Positions 10,861 through 19,308 of a stretch of DNA of 64,000 nucleotides are shown here, one piece after another (position 1 is the stretch's first letter; every line of letters begins with the position of its first letter). The notes beneath the pieces are model-generated. The model was not told the origin of the DNA and searched no databases. It saw only the letters and a program-made list of their open reading frames with translations. This stretch comes from Streptomyces sp. T12 (GTDB lineage: Bacteria > Actinomycetota > Actinomycetes > Streptomycetales > Streptomycetaceae), in assembly GCF_028736035.1 (NCBI RefSeq), contig NZ_CP117866.1, forward strand, positions 11,139,001 to 11,203,000. Reading direction: 5' to 3'. Made by a program: the position numbers and the translations under genes.

Positions 10861-11551
10861 TCAGACGCCGTATTCGTCGGGGAGGCGCAGCGCGGGGCCG
10901 CCGACCTGCAGGCCCAGTGGGGTCGCGCGTCCCTTCGGCTCCTCCCACGGCTCCTGGCGGCCGAGTGCGGTGAGGTCGAGGTAGGGGATGCCGTAGTGGA
11001 ACTCTTCGATGCCACGGCCGAACGCCGAGTAGGTGTGGAAGACCTCGTCCCCGACACGCAGGAACGCGCTGACGCCCGGATAGTCGCCCCGCATGCTCTG
11101 CGACCACGGCCGCCCCGCCTCGGCGAGCTCGGCCTCGCTGCAGTGGTTGACCTGGACCGGCGCGACCCGGTCGTCGACGGTGGCGTGGAAGTCGTAGTTG
11201 AAGTCAGTGCCGGCCGAGGAGTACCAGGGGAAGGCCCACCCCATCCGCTCGCGGAACGCGGCGAGCTTCGCGTACGGCGCCCGTGTCACGGCGACCAGCG
11301 TCGTGTTGCGTACGTGCAACTGCCGCAGCGTGGCCGGGATCTGGTCGGCCGCGGTCGAGCAGGCTCACCTGCCCGTCGGGGCCTTCGAAGGCGTACGGCT
11401 TGTCGACGCGGACCATCGGCAGCCGCCGCCGCTCGGCGTTGACCTGGTCGCGTGCCCGGGTCAGCTCCTTCTCCCTGGCCAACAGCTCCTTGCGCGCGGC
11501 AAGCCACTCCTCGCGGGACACCACGTCGGGCAGGTTCGCCTTCGTCGCCAT
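10861..11551 (-). pseudogene. DUF899 thioredoxin-like protein, frameshifted with internal deletion
   Basis: The N-terminal part starts at ATG 11551 (GGGAG ribosome-binding site) and reads [20 protein letters not shown] up to DGQVSLLD near 11365. After that the frame loses similarity. Similarity resumes in another frame from about 11345 ([21 protein letters not shown]) and continues to the stop at 10861 ([15 protein letters not shown]). By comparison with the family as I remember it, about 30 residues are gone at the junction, including the VYHFMF...CPSC segment. A sequencing error would not explain the lost residues, so this is most likely a real pseudogene. Confidence 0.75.
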
Positions 11552-11732
11552 CTCGGATCTCCCAGCTGCTCTCGTTCTGCGATCGGACGCGCGACCCTCA
11601 GTCCAGCAGGTTGCCGGTGGCGGGCCGACGACGCCACGGCGCCCATGCTGCGCACCGCCCCCCGAAGGCACCTTGTTGCAGCAAGCCGCCACCTCGGCGC
11701 CACCACGCTCACCAGCGCCTGTCCGCTGCTGG

Positions 11733-11738
11733 CATGAT
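11733..11738 (+). promoter_or_regulatory. Possible -10 box for leaderless HAD gene
   Basis: CATGAT is followed by CAACGC and then the ATG at 11745, which fits a leaderless start. It is weaker than TANNNT. Confidence 0.35.
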
Positions 11739-11744
11739 CAACGC

Positions 11745-12413
11745 ATGACCAGTGAACGGGGGCGGCCGGGCCGCATGAAATATGTACTGTTCGATGTCGA
11801 CGGCACGTTGATCGACGCGGTGAGCAACCAGCGCCGGGTCTGGGCGGCCTGGGCGGAGCGGTACGGGCTGGATGCGGAGGAGGTCTACCAGGTGGCTCTG
11901 CGGACGCGGCCGATGGAGACGTTCGCCCAAGTCGCTGCGGACCACGATCCGCACGAGTGCCTGGCCACGCTGCACGAGCTGGAGGACGACGACGTCCGGT
12001 CCGGCGTCTATGCGGCTTTCGACGGCGCCTCGGAGCTGCTGCACGGCCTGCCACCGGGGTCCTGGGCGCTCGTGACGTCGAACTACGAGCACCGGGTGCG
12101 CGGCCGCTTCCTGCGGACGGGCCTGCCGGTGCCGGACGTGATCGTGGACGCGGCCGCAGTCGAGGAGGGCAAGCCCTCACCCGTGCCCTATGCGAAGGCC
12201 GCTGCGCAACTGGCTGCCGAGCCGGGAGACTGCCTGGTCATCGAGGACGCCCCCTCCGGTGTGCAGTCCGGGCTGCGCGCGGGGATGACGGTGTGGGGCG
12301 TGAACGCCGCGCTCGCGGTGGATGGCGTGCATCGCCACTTCGTCAGCCTCCGCGAGGCAGTCCCTCACATCCTGGCCTTCGTGTCCGGGCCTTGCGGGGA
12401 TGCCGCAGCCTGA
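11745..12413 (+). CDS. HAD-superfamily phosphatase (sugar-phosphatase/phosphoglycolate type)
   Basis: 222 residues. HAD motif I is VLFDVDGTLID (catalytic Asp pair, residues ~14-24), motif II is LVTSNYE, and motifs III/IV are EEGKPSPVPY and CLVIEDAPSGVQSG. An alpha-helical C1 cap lies between motifs I and II, as in beta-phosphoglucomutase, DOG phosphatase and phosphoglycolate phosphatase. The long open frame upstream of 11745 lies over the DUF899 relic and is not part of the gene. The likely role is dephosphorylation of a small sugar phosphate. Confidence 0.85.
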   Translation: MTSERGRPGRMKYVLFDVDGTLIDAVSNQRRVWAAWAERYGLDAEEVYQVALRTRPMETFAQVAADHDPHECLATLHELEDDDVRSGVYAAFDGASELLHGLPPGSWALVTSNYEHRVRGRFLRTGLPVPDVIVDAAAVEEGKPSPVPYAKAAAQLAAEPGDCLVIEDAPSGVQSGLRAGMTVWGVNAALAVDGVHRHFVSLREAVPHILAFVSGPCGDAAA

Positions 12414-12471
12414 GCCCGGGCGGGCGACGCGATGGCACGGACGAGGCACGTTGGAGACTGCCTCTGGAGGG

Positions 12472-12489
12472 CCGCCACTTGAGTGGTGG
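12472..12489. terminator. Weak hairpin between convergent genes
   Basis: CCGCCACTT and GAGTGGTGG form a nearly perfect short stem between the convergent HAD and dienelactone hydrolase genes. There is no T run, so this is a tentative bidirectional terminator. Confidence 0.3.
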
Positions 12490-12495
12490 AGCGGC

Positions 12496-13251
12496 TCAGA
12501 ACGTCCGCTTCAGCAGATCGAGCAGCGCCGCCCAGTGCCGTTCGTCCGCCTCAGCGTTGTACGCGGAGGTGTCGGCCTGCGTGAACCCGTGCCCCGCACC
12601 CGGGTAGACCTCGCAGCGGTGGCGGACCCCCGCCTCGGTGAGCGCGGTCTCGAGGCGCTCGATCTGCTCGACCGGCAGGGACGGGTCCTGGTCCGCATGG
12701 CCGAAGTACAGCTCGGCGGTGATGTGCCCGGCCACCAGGTGCGGGCTGTCCGGCGTCTGGGTCGCCAGCCGTCCGCCGTGGAATCCGGCCGCCGCGGCAA
12801 CCCGGTCCGGGAAGGTGCCGGCCGTGAGCAGGGACAGTCGCGCGCCCATGCAGTAGCCGGTCAGCGCCACCGGGCAGTCGGCCGCCACGGGGCAGTCGGC
12901 CAGCCAGCGCAGATAGGCGCCGGCGTCCCGCATCGCGCGTTCGGGCGTCAGCTCCTGCATGATCGGCATGATGGTCGCGAAGATCTCCGGCCGGGCCCCG
13001 GGATCGATGAACTCCGGCAACTCGACCACCGGCGCGCGCCCGTGACGGTAGAACACGTTGGGCACCAGCACCGTGTACCCGGCCTCGGCGAGGCGGTCGG
13101 CCATCTCCCTGAGCCGGGGCCGCAGACCGAAGGCGTCCATGTAGAGCAGGACCGCCGGACGGGGTTCCCCGTCAGCGGGATGGGCCAGATAGGCGTCGAC
13201 GGTGCCGTCTTCGGTGGGGATGTCGACGGTGGTTCCCTGTACGGCGGTCAT
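12496..13251 (-). CDS. Dienelactone hydrolase family protein
   Basis: 251 residues from ATG 13251 (GAGG ribosome-binding site about 12 nt upstream); the ATG at 13335 lacks one. The alpha/beta hydrolase has a cysteine nucleophile in GYCMGARL (Cys134), Asp187 in GHADQD and His221 in GAGHGF, the dienelactone hydrolase triad. A YMDAFGLRPRLREMADRLA segment follows the first strand. A DCPVAADCPVA duplication at about 120-129 arises from an 18-bp tandem duplication near 12870-12900. The family hydrolyses dienelactones or related esters. No chlorocatechol genes are adjacent, so the substrate is open. Confidence 0.85.
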   Translation of the reverse strand: MTAVQGTTVDIPTEDGTVDAYLAHPADGEPRPAVLLYMDAFGLRPRLREMADRLAEAGYTVLVPNVFYRHGRAPVVELPEFIDPGARPEIFATIMPIMQELTPERAMRDAGAYLRWLADCPVAADCPVALTGYCMGARLSLLTAGTFPDRVAAAAGFHGGRLATQTPDSPHLVAGHITAELYFGHADQDPSLPVEQIERLETALTEAGVRHRCEVYPGAGHGFTQADTSAYNAEADERHWAALLDLLKRTF

Positions 13252-13373
13252 GGCTGGGACGTGCCTCTCTGCGTGGGGGCGTAGGCGAGGGCCGGCCCGT
13301 GGGAGGGGCCGGGTCGAGGTCATCGTGGCACGCAAGCCTCAGGGCGCCGCGACCACCCCCCGCCCGGCCCATC

Positions 13374-13994
13374 TCACTCGAACCGGGACGTGTCGCCCGC
13401 TCCCTTCCGCACGATCTCGGCCTCGCCGCCCGAGAAGTCGATCACGGTCGTCGGCTCGGTGCCACAGTCCCCGGAGTCGACCACCGCGTCCAGCACATGG
13501 TCCAGCCGGTCCTTGATCTCCCAGCCCTGGGTCATCGGCTCGTCCTCGTCGGGCAGCAGCAGCGTGCTGGACAGCAGCGGCTCCCCGAGTTCGGCGAGCA
13601 GCGCCTGGGTGACGACGTGGGCGGGGATGCGCACGCCGACCGTCTTCTTCTTCGGATGCTGGAGCATGCGCGGCACCTCCTTCGTCGCGGGCAGGATGAA
13701 GGTGTAGCTGCCGGGCGTCGATGCCTTGATCGCGCGGAAGACGTCCTTGTCGACCAGCACGAACTGGCCGAGCTGCGCGAAGTCCTGGCAGACGAGGGTG
13801 AAATGGTGCCGGTCGTCCAGTCGGCGAATGGTCCGGATCCGGTCGATGCCGTCACGGCTGCCCAGTCGGCAGCCCAGCGCATAACAGGAGTCCGTCGGAT
13901 ACGCGATGAGCGCACCGGAGCGGACGCTGTCGGCGACCTGGGTGATGGTGCGCGGCTGGGGGTTGTCGGGGTGCACGTCGAAGTACTTCGCCAT
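13374..13994 (-). CDS. Sua5/YciO/YrdC-family protein (YciO-like)
   Basis: 206 residues covering one YrdC-like domain: GALIAYPTDSCYALGC near residue 28 and a TTVIDFSGGEAEIVRKG tail. Sua5/TsaC makes threonylcarbamoyl-AMP for tRNA t6A37. The YciO branch shares the fold, and its role is less clear; the length and the KKKTVGVRIP segment fit YciO better. The ATG 13994 start is supported by a TAGGCT -10 box six bases upstream. A hairpin with 7-bp arms at 13292-13312 lies after its stop and may end the transcript before the dienelactone hydrolase gene. Confidence 0.8.
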   Translation of the reverse strand: MAKYFDVHPDNPQPRTITQVADSVRSGALIAYPTDSCYALGCRLGSRDGIDRIRTIRRLDDRHHFTLVCQDFAQLGQFVLVDKDVFRAIKASTPGSYTFILPATKEVPRMLQHPKKKTVGVRIPAHVVTQALLAELGEPLLSSTLLLPDEDEPMTQGWEIKDRLDHVLDAVVDSGDCGTEPTTVIDFSGGEAEIVRKGAGDTSRFE

Positions 13995-14000
13995 TCGCCG

Positions 14001-14006
14001 AGCCTA
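14001..14006 (-). promoter_or_regulatory. -10 box for leaderless YciO gene
   Basis: On the minus strand TAGGCT, then CGGCGA, then the ATG at 13994. This is a good TANNNT match at leaderless spacing. Confidence 0.5.
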
Positions 14007-14112
14007 TGCCCTCGATGCCCGGCAGCCGCGCAGGCCGGGGCAGTCGGGCTTCGGGGAGCGTGTCCGAGAGCACGAGGCACCGGTCTCGTCGTGCCCCCCA
14101 CGACCGCCGCTC

Positions 14113-15219
14113 TCAGCCTGCTGTACGCACCGAATCGCGGATCACGAGCTGCGTGCTCAACACGACGTGGTTGTCGGAGGCGAAACCCACCTCTCGGTCC
14201 AGGGCGAGCCGTACGGCGGTGCGGCCCAGCTCCTCGTACGGGACACGGACCGTGGTGAGCGCCGGGGTCAGGTCGGCGGCGAACGGGACGTCGTCGAAGC
14301 CGACCAGGGAGACGTCGCGCGGCACGCGCAGACCGGCCTCGCGCAGGGCGGCCAGGGCCCCCAGTCCGACCACGTCGGACCCGGCGAAGACCGCCGTGAA
14401 CTCGACTCCCGTGCGCAGCGCTTCCCGTGTGCGCAGGTAGCCCGACTTCCGGGTGTAGTCCCCGGTGGTGTCCAACTCCGCGAGGTACGGCGCGCCATGG
14501 GCGCGCAGGGCGTCCTGATACCCGAGGTGGCGCTCCTCCGCGCTGCTGAAGCCGGGAGCGCCGCCGAGGAAGAGGACGCGCCGGTGGCCGGCCGTCAGCA
14601 GGTGCGCGGTGGCCTGGAAGGCGCCGCCTCGGTTGTCGTAGTCCACGACCGTGGCCGGCACGCCCTCCGGCAGCGGCGGCCGGCCGCACAGCACCAGCCG
14701 GGATCCCGCGGAGTCCAGCGCCTTGGCGTAGCCCGCCATACGGCGGTGGTAGGCGTCGTCCGTCACGGTGCCGCCGACGAGGACGACCGCCGCCGCGTGC
14801 TGTTCCCGCATGAGCTGGACGAGGTCGTCCTCCCGCTTGGTGTCACCCTTGGTGGAGCAGACCAGGCTGAGGCGGCCTCGGCGGCCGGCCTCCTCTTCCA
14901 CTCCCGCAGCCACGTGGGCGAGGGAGGGGCCGGTGATGTCGTTCATGACGAGGGCGATGGGGCCGGCGACACGTCCGGAGAGCGCCTTGGCGTGGACGTT
15001 CACGACGTAGTGGAGGGAGTCGACGGCGGCCATGACCCGCTGCCTGGTTTCCGCGGACACGGGGTAGTTGCCCGCCAGTGTCCGGGAAACGGTTGCTACG
15101 GAGACACCGGCCTTCGCGGCGACGTCGCGGATCGTGCTCGGCCTGTCGGTCGGCCTTCCCCTGCGCTTCGCCTTCTTTGCTCCCGGGGTGGTGGGCAGCC
15201 CCTTTTCCTCGTCCGTCAC
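14113..15219 (-). CDS. LacI-family transcriptional regulator
   Basis: 368 residues from GTG 15219, with a GGAG a few bases before it. The N-terminal helix-turn-helix and hinge are clear: TIRDVAAKAGVSVATVSRTL, then YPVSAETRQRV. They are followed by a periplasmic-binding-protein-like effector domain ending in FDDVPFAADLTPALTTVRVP. An identical 14-bp operator lies 71 bp before this gene and 68 bp before the GH97 gene, so it probably represses both itself and the glycosidase until a sugar binds. The gene lies just downstream of the GH97 gene on the same strand. Confidence 0.9.
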   Translation of the reverse strand: MTDEEKGLPTTPGAKKAKRRGRPTDRPSTIRDVAAKAGVSVATVSRTLAGNYPVSAETRQRVMAAVDSLHYVVNVHAKALSGRVAGPIALVMNDITGPSLAHVAAGVEEEAGRRGRLSLVCSTKGDTKREDDLVQLMREQHAAAVVLVGGTVTDDAYHRRMAGYAKALDSAGSRLVLCGRPPLPEGVPATVVDYDNRGGAFQATAHLLTAGHRRVLFLGGAPGFSSAEERHLGYQDALRAHGAPYLAELDTTGDYTRKSGYLRTREALRTGVEFTAVFAGSDVVGLGALAALREAGLRVPRDVSLVGFDDVPFAADLTPALTTVRVPYEELGRTAVRLALDREVGFASDNHVVLSTQLVIRDSVRTAG

Positions 15220-15289
15220 GGCTCCGACGTTACTGCACCGGCTTGGTCGTGTTGAGCCTGCCGATCAGAGAGGTACTCTCCAGTAGCTT

Positions 15290-15303
15290 GGTAAACGTTT
15301 TCT
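15290..15303. promoter_or_regulatory. LacI-type operator upstream of the lacI-family gene
   Basis: GGTAAACGTTTTCT contains the near-palindrome GTAAACGTTTTC centred on CG, the classic LacI/CcpA-type operator. An identical 14-mer occurs at 17404-17417. Confidence 0.8.
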
Positions 15304-15341
15304 CTCCTCTGAGCCGGTGGCGCTGTGCCTGCCGCCGAGGG

Positions 15342-17336
15342 TCAGCTTGGCTTCAGGACGACCGCCTGGCCGCCCGCCGGGGCCATGGCCACGCTCAGCG
15401 TGGTCTCCGAGGTGACGGTCTGAGTACTGACCACGACCGGGGTCCGGTACGGGCTGGTGCCCGGGGTGCCGTCGGCGTAGACGGTCGCCGTGTAGGTTCC
15501 GCTGCCCAGGAAGGACAGGGGGATCGACAGGGTCCGGGACGTCTCGTTGGTCATGGCCCCGAGGTACCACGTGTCGCCGCCCCGGCGGGCGACCGCCACG
15601 TACTCGCCGATCGAACCGGCCAGGGTCCGGCTCTCGTCCCACGTCGTGGGGATGGCGTTGAACCAGGGCAGTCCCGGCCAGTTCGCGGGGTTGGAGTACT
15701 TGGACGGCTTGTCGTACCAGAAGAGGAAGTTGAGGGGCTGGTAGTACACCGCGGCCATCGCCATCTGGTGGGCGTTGGTCGTCTTGTCGCGTGACTGGTC
15801 GTAGCAGATGGTGTAGTCCATCGGTCCGCCGATGTTGCGGGCGAAGGGCAGCGTCACGTTGTGCGTGGCGGTCGGGAACTGCTCGTTGCCCCGGACGCCT
15901 TCCAGGCTGATGTAGTTCGGGTACGTGCGCTCGTAGCCGAACGGACGGACGTCGTCGTGCATGTCGATCAGCAGCTGGTACTTGGCGGCCGCCTTGGCCC
16001 AGTCCGTGATCTGGTCGGTCATCGGCTGGGTGCCGTCGTTGATGAAGCCGAGCTTGATGCCCGAGACGCCCCAGCTCTTGTAGAGGCCGAAGAGCGAGTC
16101 CGCGTCGGTCAGCGCGAGCCGGTTGACGTAGAGGAAGACGCCGATGCCCTTGCTCGTGGCGTACGAGATGACGGACGGCAGGTCGATGGCGGCGATCGGC
16201 TTGGTCGCGTCGGGGGTGCTGAACTCGGGGCCGTACCAGCCGGCGTCGTACTCGATGTACTCCAGACCCCGGGCCACGGCGAAGTCGACGCCCGCGAGGC
16301 CCGCGGCGGTGCTGAGCTCGCAGCGGAAGACCTTGCCCGGCTTGATCCAAGAGGTGTCGGTCAGGGCGCTGGGCGGGGCCAGGTTGAGGATCAGTTCGGC
16401 GTTGTCGACGAGTTCGGCGTGGGTGGACCCGATCACCAGCGCGCGCCACGGCGTGGCGAACGGGGTGGTGACCGTGCTGGTCGTCTCGGCCGGGCCGGTG
16501 CCGCGGGCGGTGTGCTCCATCAGGAAGGCGGACAGGGCGCCCGGCTGCCCGTCGACCGAACTGAGCATCAGACGCGGGAAGTTCAGCCGCGAGGACTCGC
16601 AGACGCAGGCGATGAGACCGTCGGAGAGGGTGGCGGTCAGCGGCAGGTCGGTCAGCGGGCCGTTGTCCGTGGTGGAGGTCCCGGTGACCGGTATGGAGCC
16701 CGGCGCCACCGGGAGGTAGGCGTTCTCATCACGGGCGCTGTAGACGGTGGTGTCGTCGGGGAAGACGAAGGTCGTCAGCTCGTCGGAGATGGTGGCGGTG
16801 CCCTTGTCGAGCAGGACGTAGCGCAGTGCGACACCGGTCCTGTAGGCGCGGATCTGGACGCTGAAGCGGATCCCCGAGGCGGTGTCCCGCAGGTTCCAGC
16901 GCTGTTCCTGGTAAAGGTCGGTGACGGTGGCGTTGCGCCCGTACACCGGCGTCCAGGTGGTGCGGGTGGTCCAGTGCTGGTTCCGGGTCACCGTCACGTC
17001 GCTGCCGAGGACGGTCCCGTCGCTCAGCCCGAGGCCCAGCACGGATGTGTCGATCACCGTCTTGCCATTGTGCCGGGCGGACCACCGCAGCGCTCCGTCC
17101 ACCACCGACATCGTGATGGTGTTGCCGCCCATCCGCGCGGTCGCGTCGGTCGCGTCGGCCGCGTCCTCCGCGACGACCGCGTCGTCCGCCGCGTAGGCCG
17201 GCCGCGCGGCGCCGATCCCCGCCGCGGCCAGACCGGCGGTGACAGCCGTGCCCTTGAGCATCCCCCGGCGCGACAGTGCCACCGGGCTGCCGACTCTGTC
17301 CGGCGTGGGCTCTTCCCGGTCCTCTGAACTTCTCAT
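15342..17336 (-). CDS. Secreted glycoside hydrolase family 97
   Basis: 664 residues from ATG 17336. The N-terminus is a Tat signal: SRRGMLKGTAVTAGLAAAG followed by ARPAYA. The mature part has the GH97 order: an N-terminal beta-sandwich (WSARHNGKTVIDTSVLGLGL), a TIM barrel with YIEYDAGWYGPEF and LDYxxN-type strands, EGVRGNEQFPTATHN, then a C-terminal beta domain ending in VVLKPS. GH97 enzymes are exo-acting alpha-glucosidases or alpha-galactosidases. The YDAGWYG Asp resembles the nucleophile of the retaining branch, so alpha-galactosidase-like activity is my guess. Expression is probably controlled by the downstream LacI protein. Confidence 0.88.
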   Translation of the reverse strand: MRSSEDREEPTPDRVGSPVALSRRGMLKGTAVTAGLAAAGIGAARPAYAADDAVVAEDAADATDATARMGGNTITMSVVDGALRWSARHNGKTVIDTSVLGLGLSDGTVLGSDVTVTRNQHWTTRTTWTPVYGRNATVTDLYQEQRWNLRDTASGIRFSVQIRAYRTGVALRYVLLDKGTATISDELTTFVFPDDTTVYSARDENAYLPVAPGSIPVTGTSTTDNGPLTDLPLTATLSDGLIACVCESSRLNFPRLMLSSVDGQPGALSAFLMEHTARGTGPAETTSTVTTPFATPWRALVIGSTHAELVDNAELILNLAPPSALTDTSWIKPGKVFRCELSTAAGLAGVDFAVARGLEYIEYDAGWYGPEFSTPDATKPIAAIDLPSVISYATSKGIGVFLYVNRLALTDADSLFGLYKSWGVSGIKLGFINDGTQPMTDQITDWAKAAAKYQLLIDMHDDVRPFGYERTYPNYISLEGVRGNEQFPTATHNVTLPFARNIGGPMDYTICYDQSRDKTTNAHQMAMAAVYYQPLNFLFWYDKPSKYSNPANWPGLPWFNAIPTTWDESRTLAGSIGEYVAVARRGGDTWYLGAMTNETSRTLSIPLSFLGSGTYTATVYADGTPGTSPYRTPVVVSTQTVTSETTLSVAMAPAGGQAVVLKPS

Positions 17337-17403
17337 CGTGCTGGGGGCCTCTCCATTGAGGGCCGCGCCGGTGCGCGGCTCGATCCGAGCGGAGGACACA
17401 TGC

Positions 17404-17417
17404 GGTAAACGTTTTCT
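17404..17417. promoter_or_regulatory. LacI-type operator upstream of GH97
   Basis: GGTAAACGTTTTCT lies 68 bp before the GH97 start, identical to the site before the lacI-family gene. The pair suggests a local two-gene regulon. Confidence 0.8.
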
Positions 17418-17620
17418 GCTGGGGAATGTTGTACGCGCCGATGCAGGGTGGGTCAAGACCCGCCGACCCGGAGAAGAGGCCTCGAAGCGTGCCGCGCAGT
17501 TGGCCCAGGCTGCGACAACGTGAGGTGGGGGATGGCCGCCGCGATCCTGGGAACCCGTCCCCGACGCCCACGTCGGCGTACCGCCGAGCACGGGTGAGGT
17601 AACGTCCCGAACGGTATGTC

Positions 17621-19186
17621 GTGAAGGAAGCGCAGGACGAGGTGAAGGCCGACGTGGCTGGCAGAGAGGACGGGGTCCGCCAGACGGGGGTGCGGGGCGC
17701 CGACGCCTCGGCATGGGCGCAGGAGTTGCTGGACCACCTGCGGCCGACCGGGCAGGACGTCCCACGGGTCGTCGCCTGGCTCGCGGACGCCGTGCAGGGC
17801 ACCGCCTCACTGCAGGACGACACCGGAACGCTCCTCGGCGGCACACGGGCGACCCTGGACGAGCACCTCGTCGCGGCCGTCACCGCCGGCCGGATCGCCT
17901 CCGCCGCCTGGGAGGGCCAGGGCCGGCACCTGCGCCTGGTCAGGGTGGCGTACCCGAACCGGTCGTCGGCCGGCGTCCTCGCGGTGTCGCGCGAGACGCC
18001 CTTCGACCGGCGCACCTCCGACATCGTCACGCACACCGTCCAGGTGATCGAACTCCTGCTCAAGGCGGGCGAGATGACCGCCGCCGGACGCCGGCTCGAG
18101 CGGGCCACGTCCGATCTGCGGCTGGCGATCCTGCAGTTGCTGATGGTGGAGGACACCGTCTCCGCACGCCGGGTGGCCGCGGGACTGTGGCCCGGACTGC
18201 TCGACACCGACACCGCCTGCGTCTACGTCGTCGAGGGCACCGCGCAGGACCGGTACCGGCTGGCCGGGGAGTGCATCGACGCGACGGGCGAACGGGCGCT
18301 GGTCGTGCTCTGCCCGGCGGTGGACGAGCACGTGATCGTCGTGACGCCCGGCGAGGCCGAGGCCCAGGAACTGCGTTCCCTGATCGGCCCACGTCCGGGC
18401 ACCTTCATCGGCGGCAGCGCCCGGCAGGGCCTGGCCCGCACCGCCACCGCGTACGGGCAGGCCGTGAGCGCCCTCGCCGTCGCCCACTTCCGCCCGGACA
18501 AGGCCGCGGTCTACGCCGAACGCACCCACCCCGAGCGCCTGACCGACCCGGCGGCACTGCGCGGCTGGACGGCCCGTCTGCTGAACCCGCTCGACACCCT
18601 GCCGCACCACACCCGCGCCGAACTGCTCGCCACCACCCGGCTGGGCCTGGAGTTCACCGCCGTGAACGCCGCCAAGGTCCTGGGCGTCAGCCGCAACACC
18701 GTCCGCGCCCGCATGGAACGCGTGGAAGCCCTGCTGCGCACGGACTTCGCCGACCTGACCGCCCGTGCCGTGGTCCACCTGGCGCTCAACAGCCAGGTGA
18801 GCCTGGCGGGCGCACCGGCCGACACCGGCTCCTCGGAAGCGCCCCACACCTCGCTGTACGACCTGCTGTCCGGGCCCGCCATGCGCACCTGGGCGCAGGA
18901 ACTCCTCGCACGCCTGGACCAGGACACCCGGGACCTGCGCCGCACCCTGCGCACCTGGATCGCCGAAGGCGGCAACGCCGAACGCGCCGCGCAGACCCTC
19001 GGCGTCCACGCCCAGACCGTCCGCGAGCACGTCCGCAGCGCGGAACCCGTCCTCGAGCGGCAACTCCTCGCCGGCGGCAGCGACCTGTACGAGGTCGTCC
19101 TGGCCCATCTCGCCGTGGGCGACCTGGATCAGCCCGCCCTGCACGGGGCGAAACCGGGCCTTCCGGACTCACCTGTGCACAGGTGA
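17621..19186 (+). CDS. PucR-family regulator with two C-terminal helix-turn-helices
   Basis: 521 residues from GTG 17621. The N-terminal ~280 residues look like the GAF/GGDEF-like sensory region of PucR/CdaR activators. A PucR-type helix-turn-helix follows around residues 348-365 (NAAKVLGVSRNTVRARMERV). A second copy of the same type of segment occurs near the C-terminus (ERAAQTLGVHAQTVREHVRS), where most family members have one. It may read two half-sites or the second may be a degenerate duplicate. It is divergent from GH97, with 284 bp between. Ligand and targets unknown. Confidence 0.82.
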   Translation: MKEAQDEVKADVAGREDGVRQTGVRGADASAWAQELLDHLRPTGQDVPRVVAWLADAVQGTASLQDDTGTLLGGTRATLDEHLVAAVTAGRIASAAWEGQGRHLRLVRVAYPNRSSAGVLAVSRETPFDRRTSDIVTHTVQVIELLLKAGEMTAAGRRLERATSDLRLAILQLLMVEDTVSARRVAAGLWPGLLDTDTACVYVVEGTAQDRYRLAGECIDATGERALVVLCPAVDEHVIVVTPGEAEAQELRSLIGPRPGTFIGGSARQGLARTATAYGQAVSALAVAHFRPDKAAVYAERTHPERLTDPAALRGWTARLLNPLDTLPHHTRAELLATTRLGLEFTAVNAAKVLGVSRNTVRARMERVEALLRTDFADLTARAVVHLALNSQVSLAGAPADTGSSEAPHTSLYDLLSGPAMRTWAQELLARLDQDTRDLRRTLRTWIAEGGNAERAAQTLGVHAQTVREHVRSAEPVLERQLLAGGSDLYEVVLAHLAVGDLDQPALHGAKPGLPDSPVHR

Positions 19187-19257
19187 GTCCCACGGGCGCA
19201 GCAGCGGGCATCGACGCGATACCCAATCATCACGCGTAGACGTAGGTTCTACTCGCC

Positions 19258-19298
19258 GCGGGGGCACGACCGGAACGGGGGACCGGTCGCGTCCCCGC
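19258..19298. terminator. Bidirectional terminator between pucR-type gene and P450
   Basis: A 16-base arm at 19258-19273 pairs with 19283-19298 at about 14 of 16 positions around a 9-base loop, in the gap between two convergent genes. Confidence 0.6.
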
Positions 19299-19308
19299 TT
19301 CCGGCCGT

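Noticed and set aside
11283..11744. Upstream extension of the HAD gene
   Set aside because: It lies antisense over the DUF899 relic, and the HAD motif I is 14 residues after ATG 11745.
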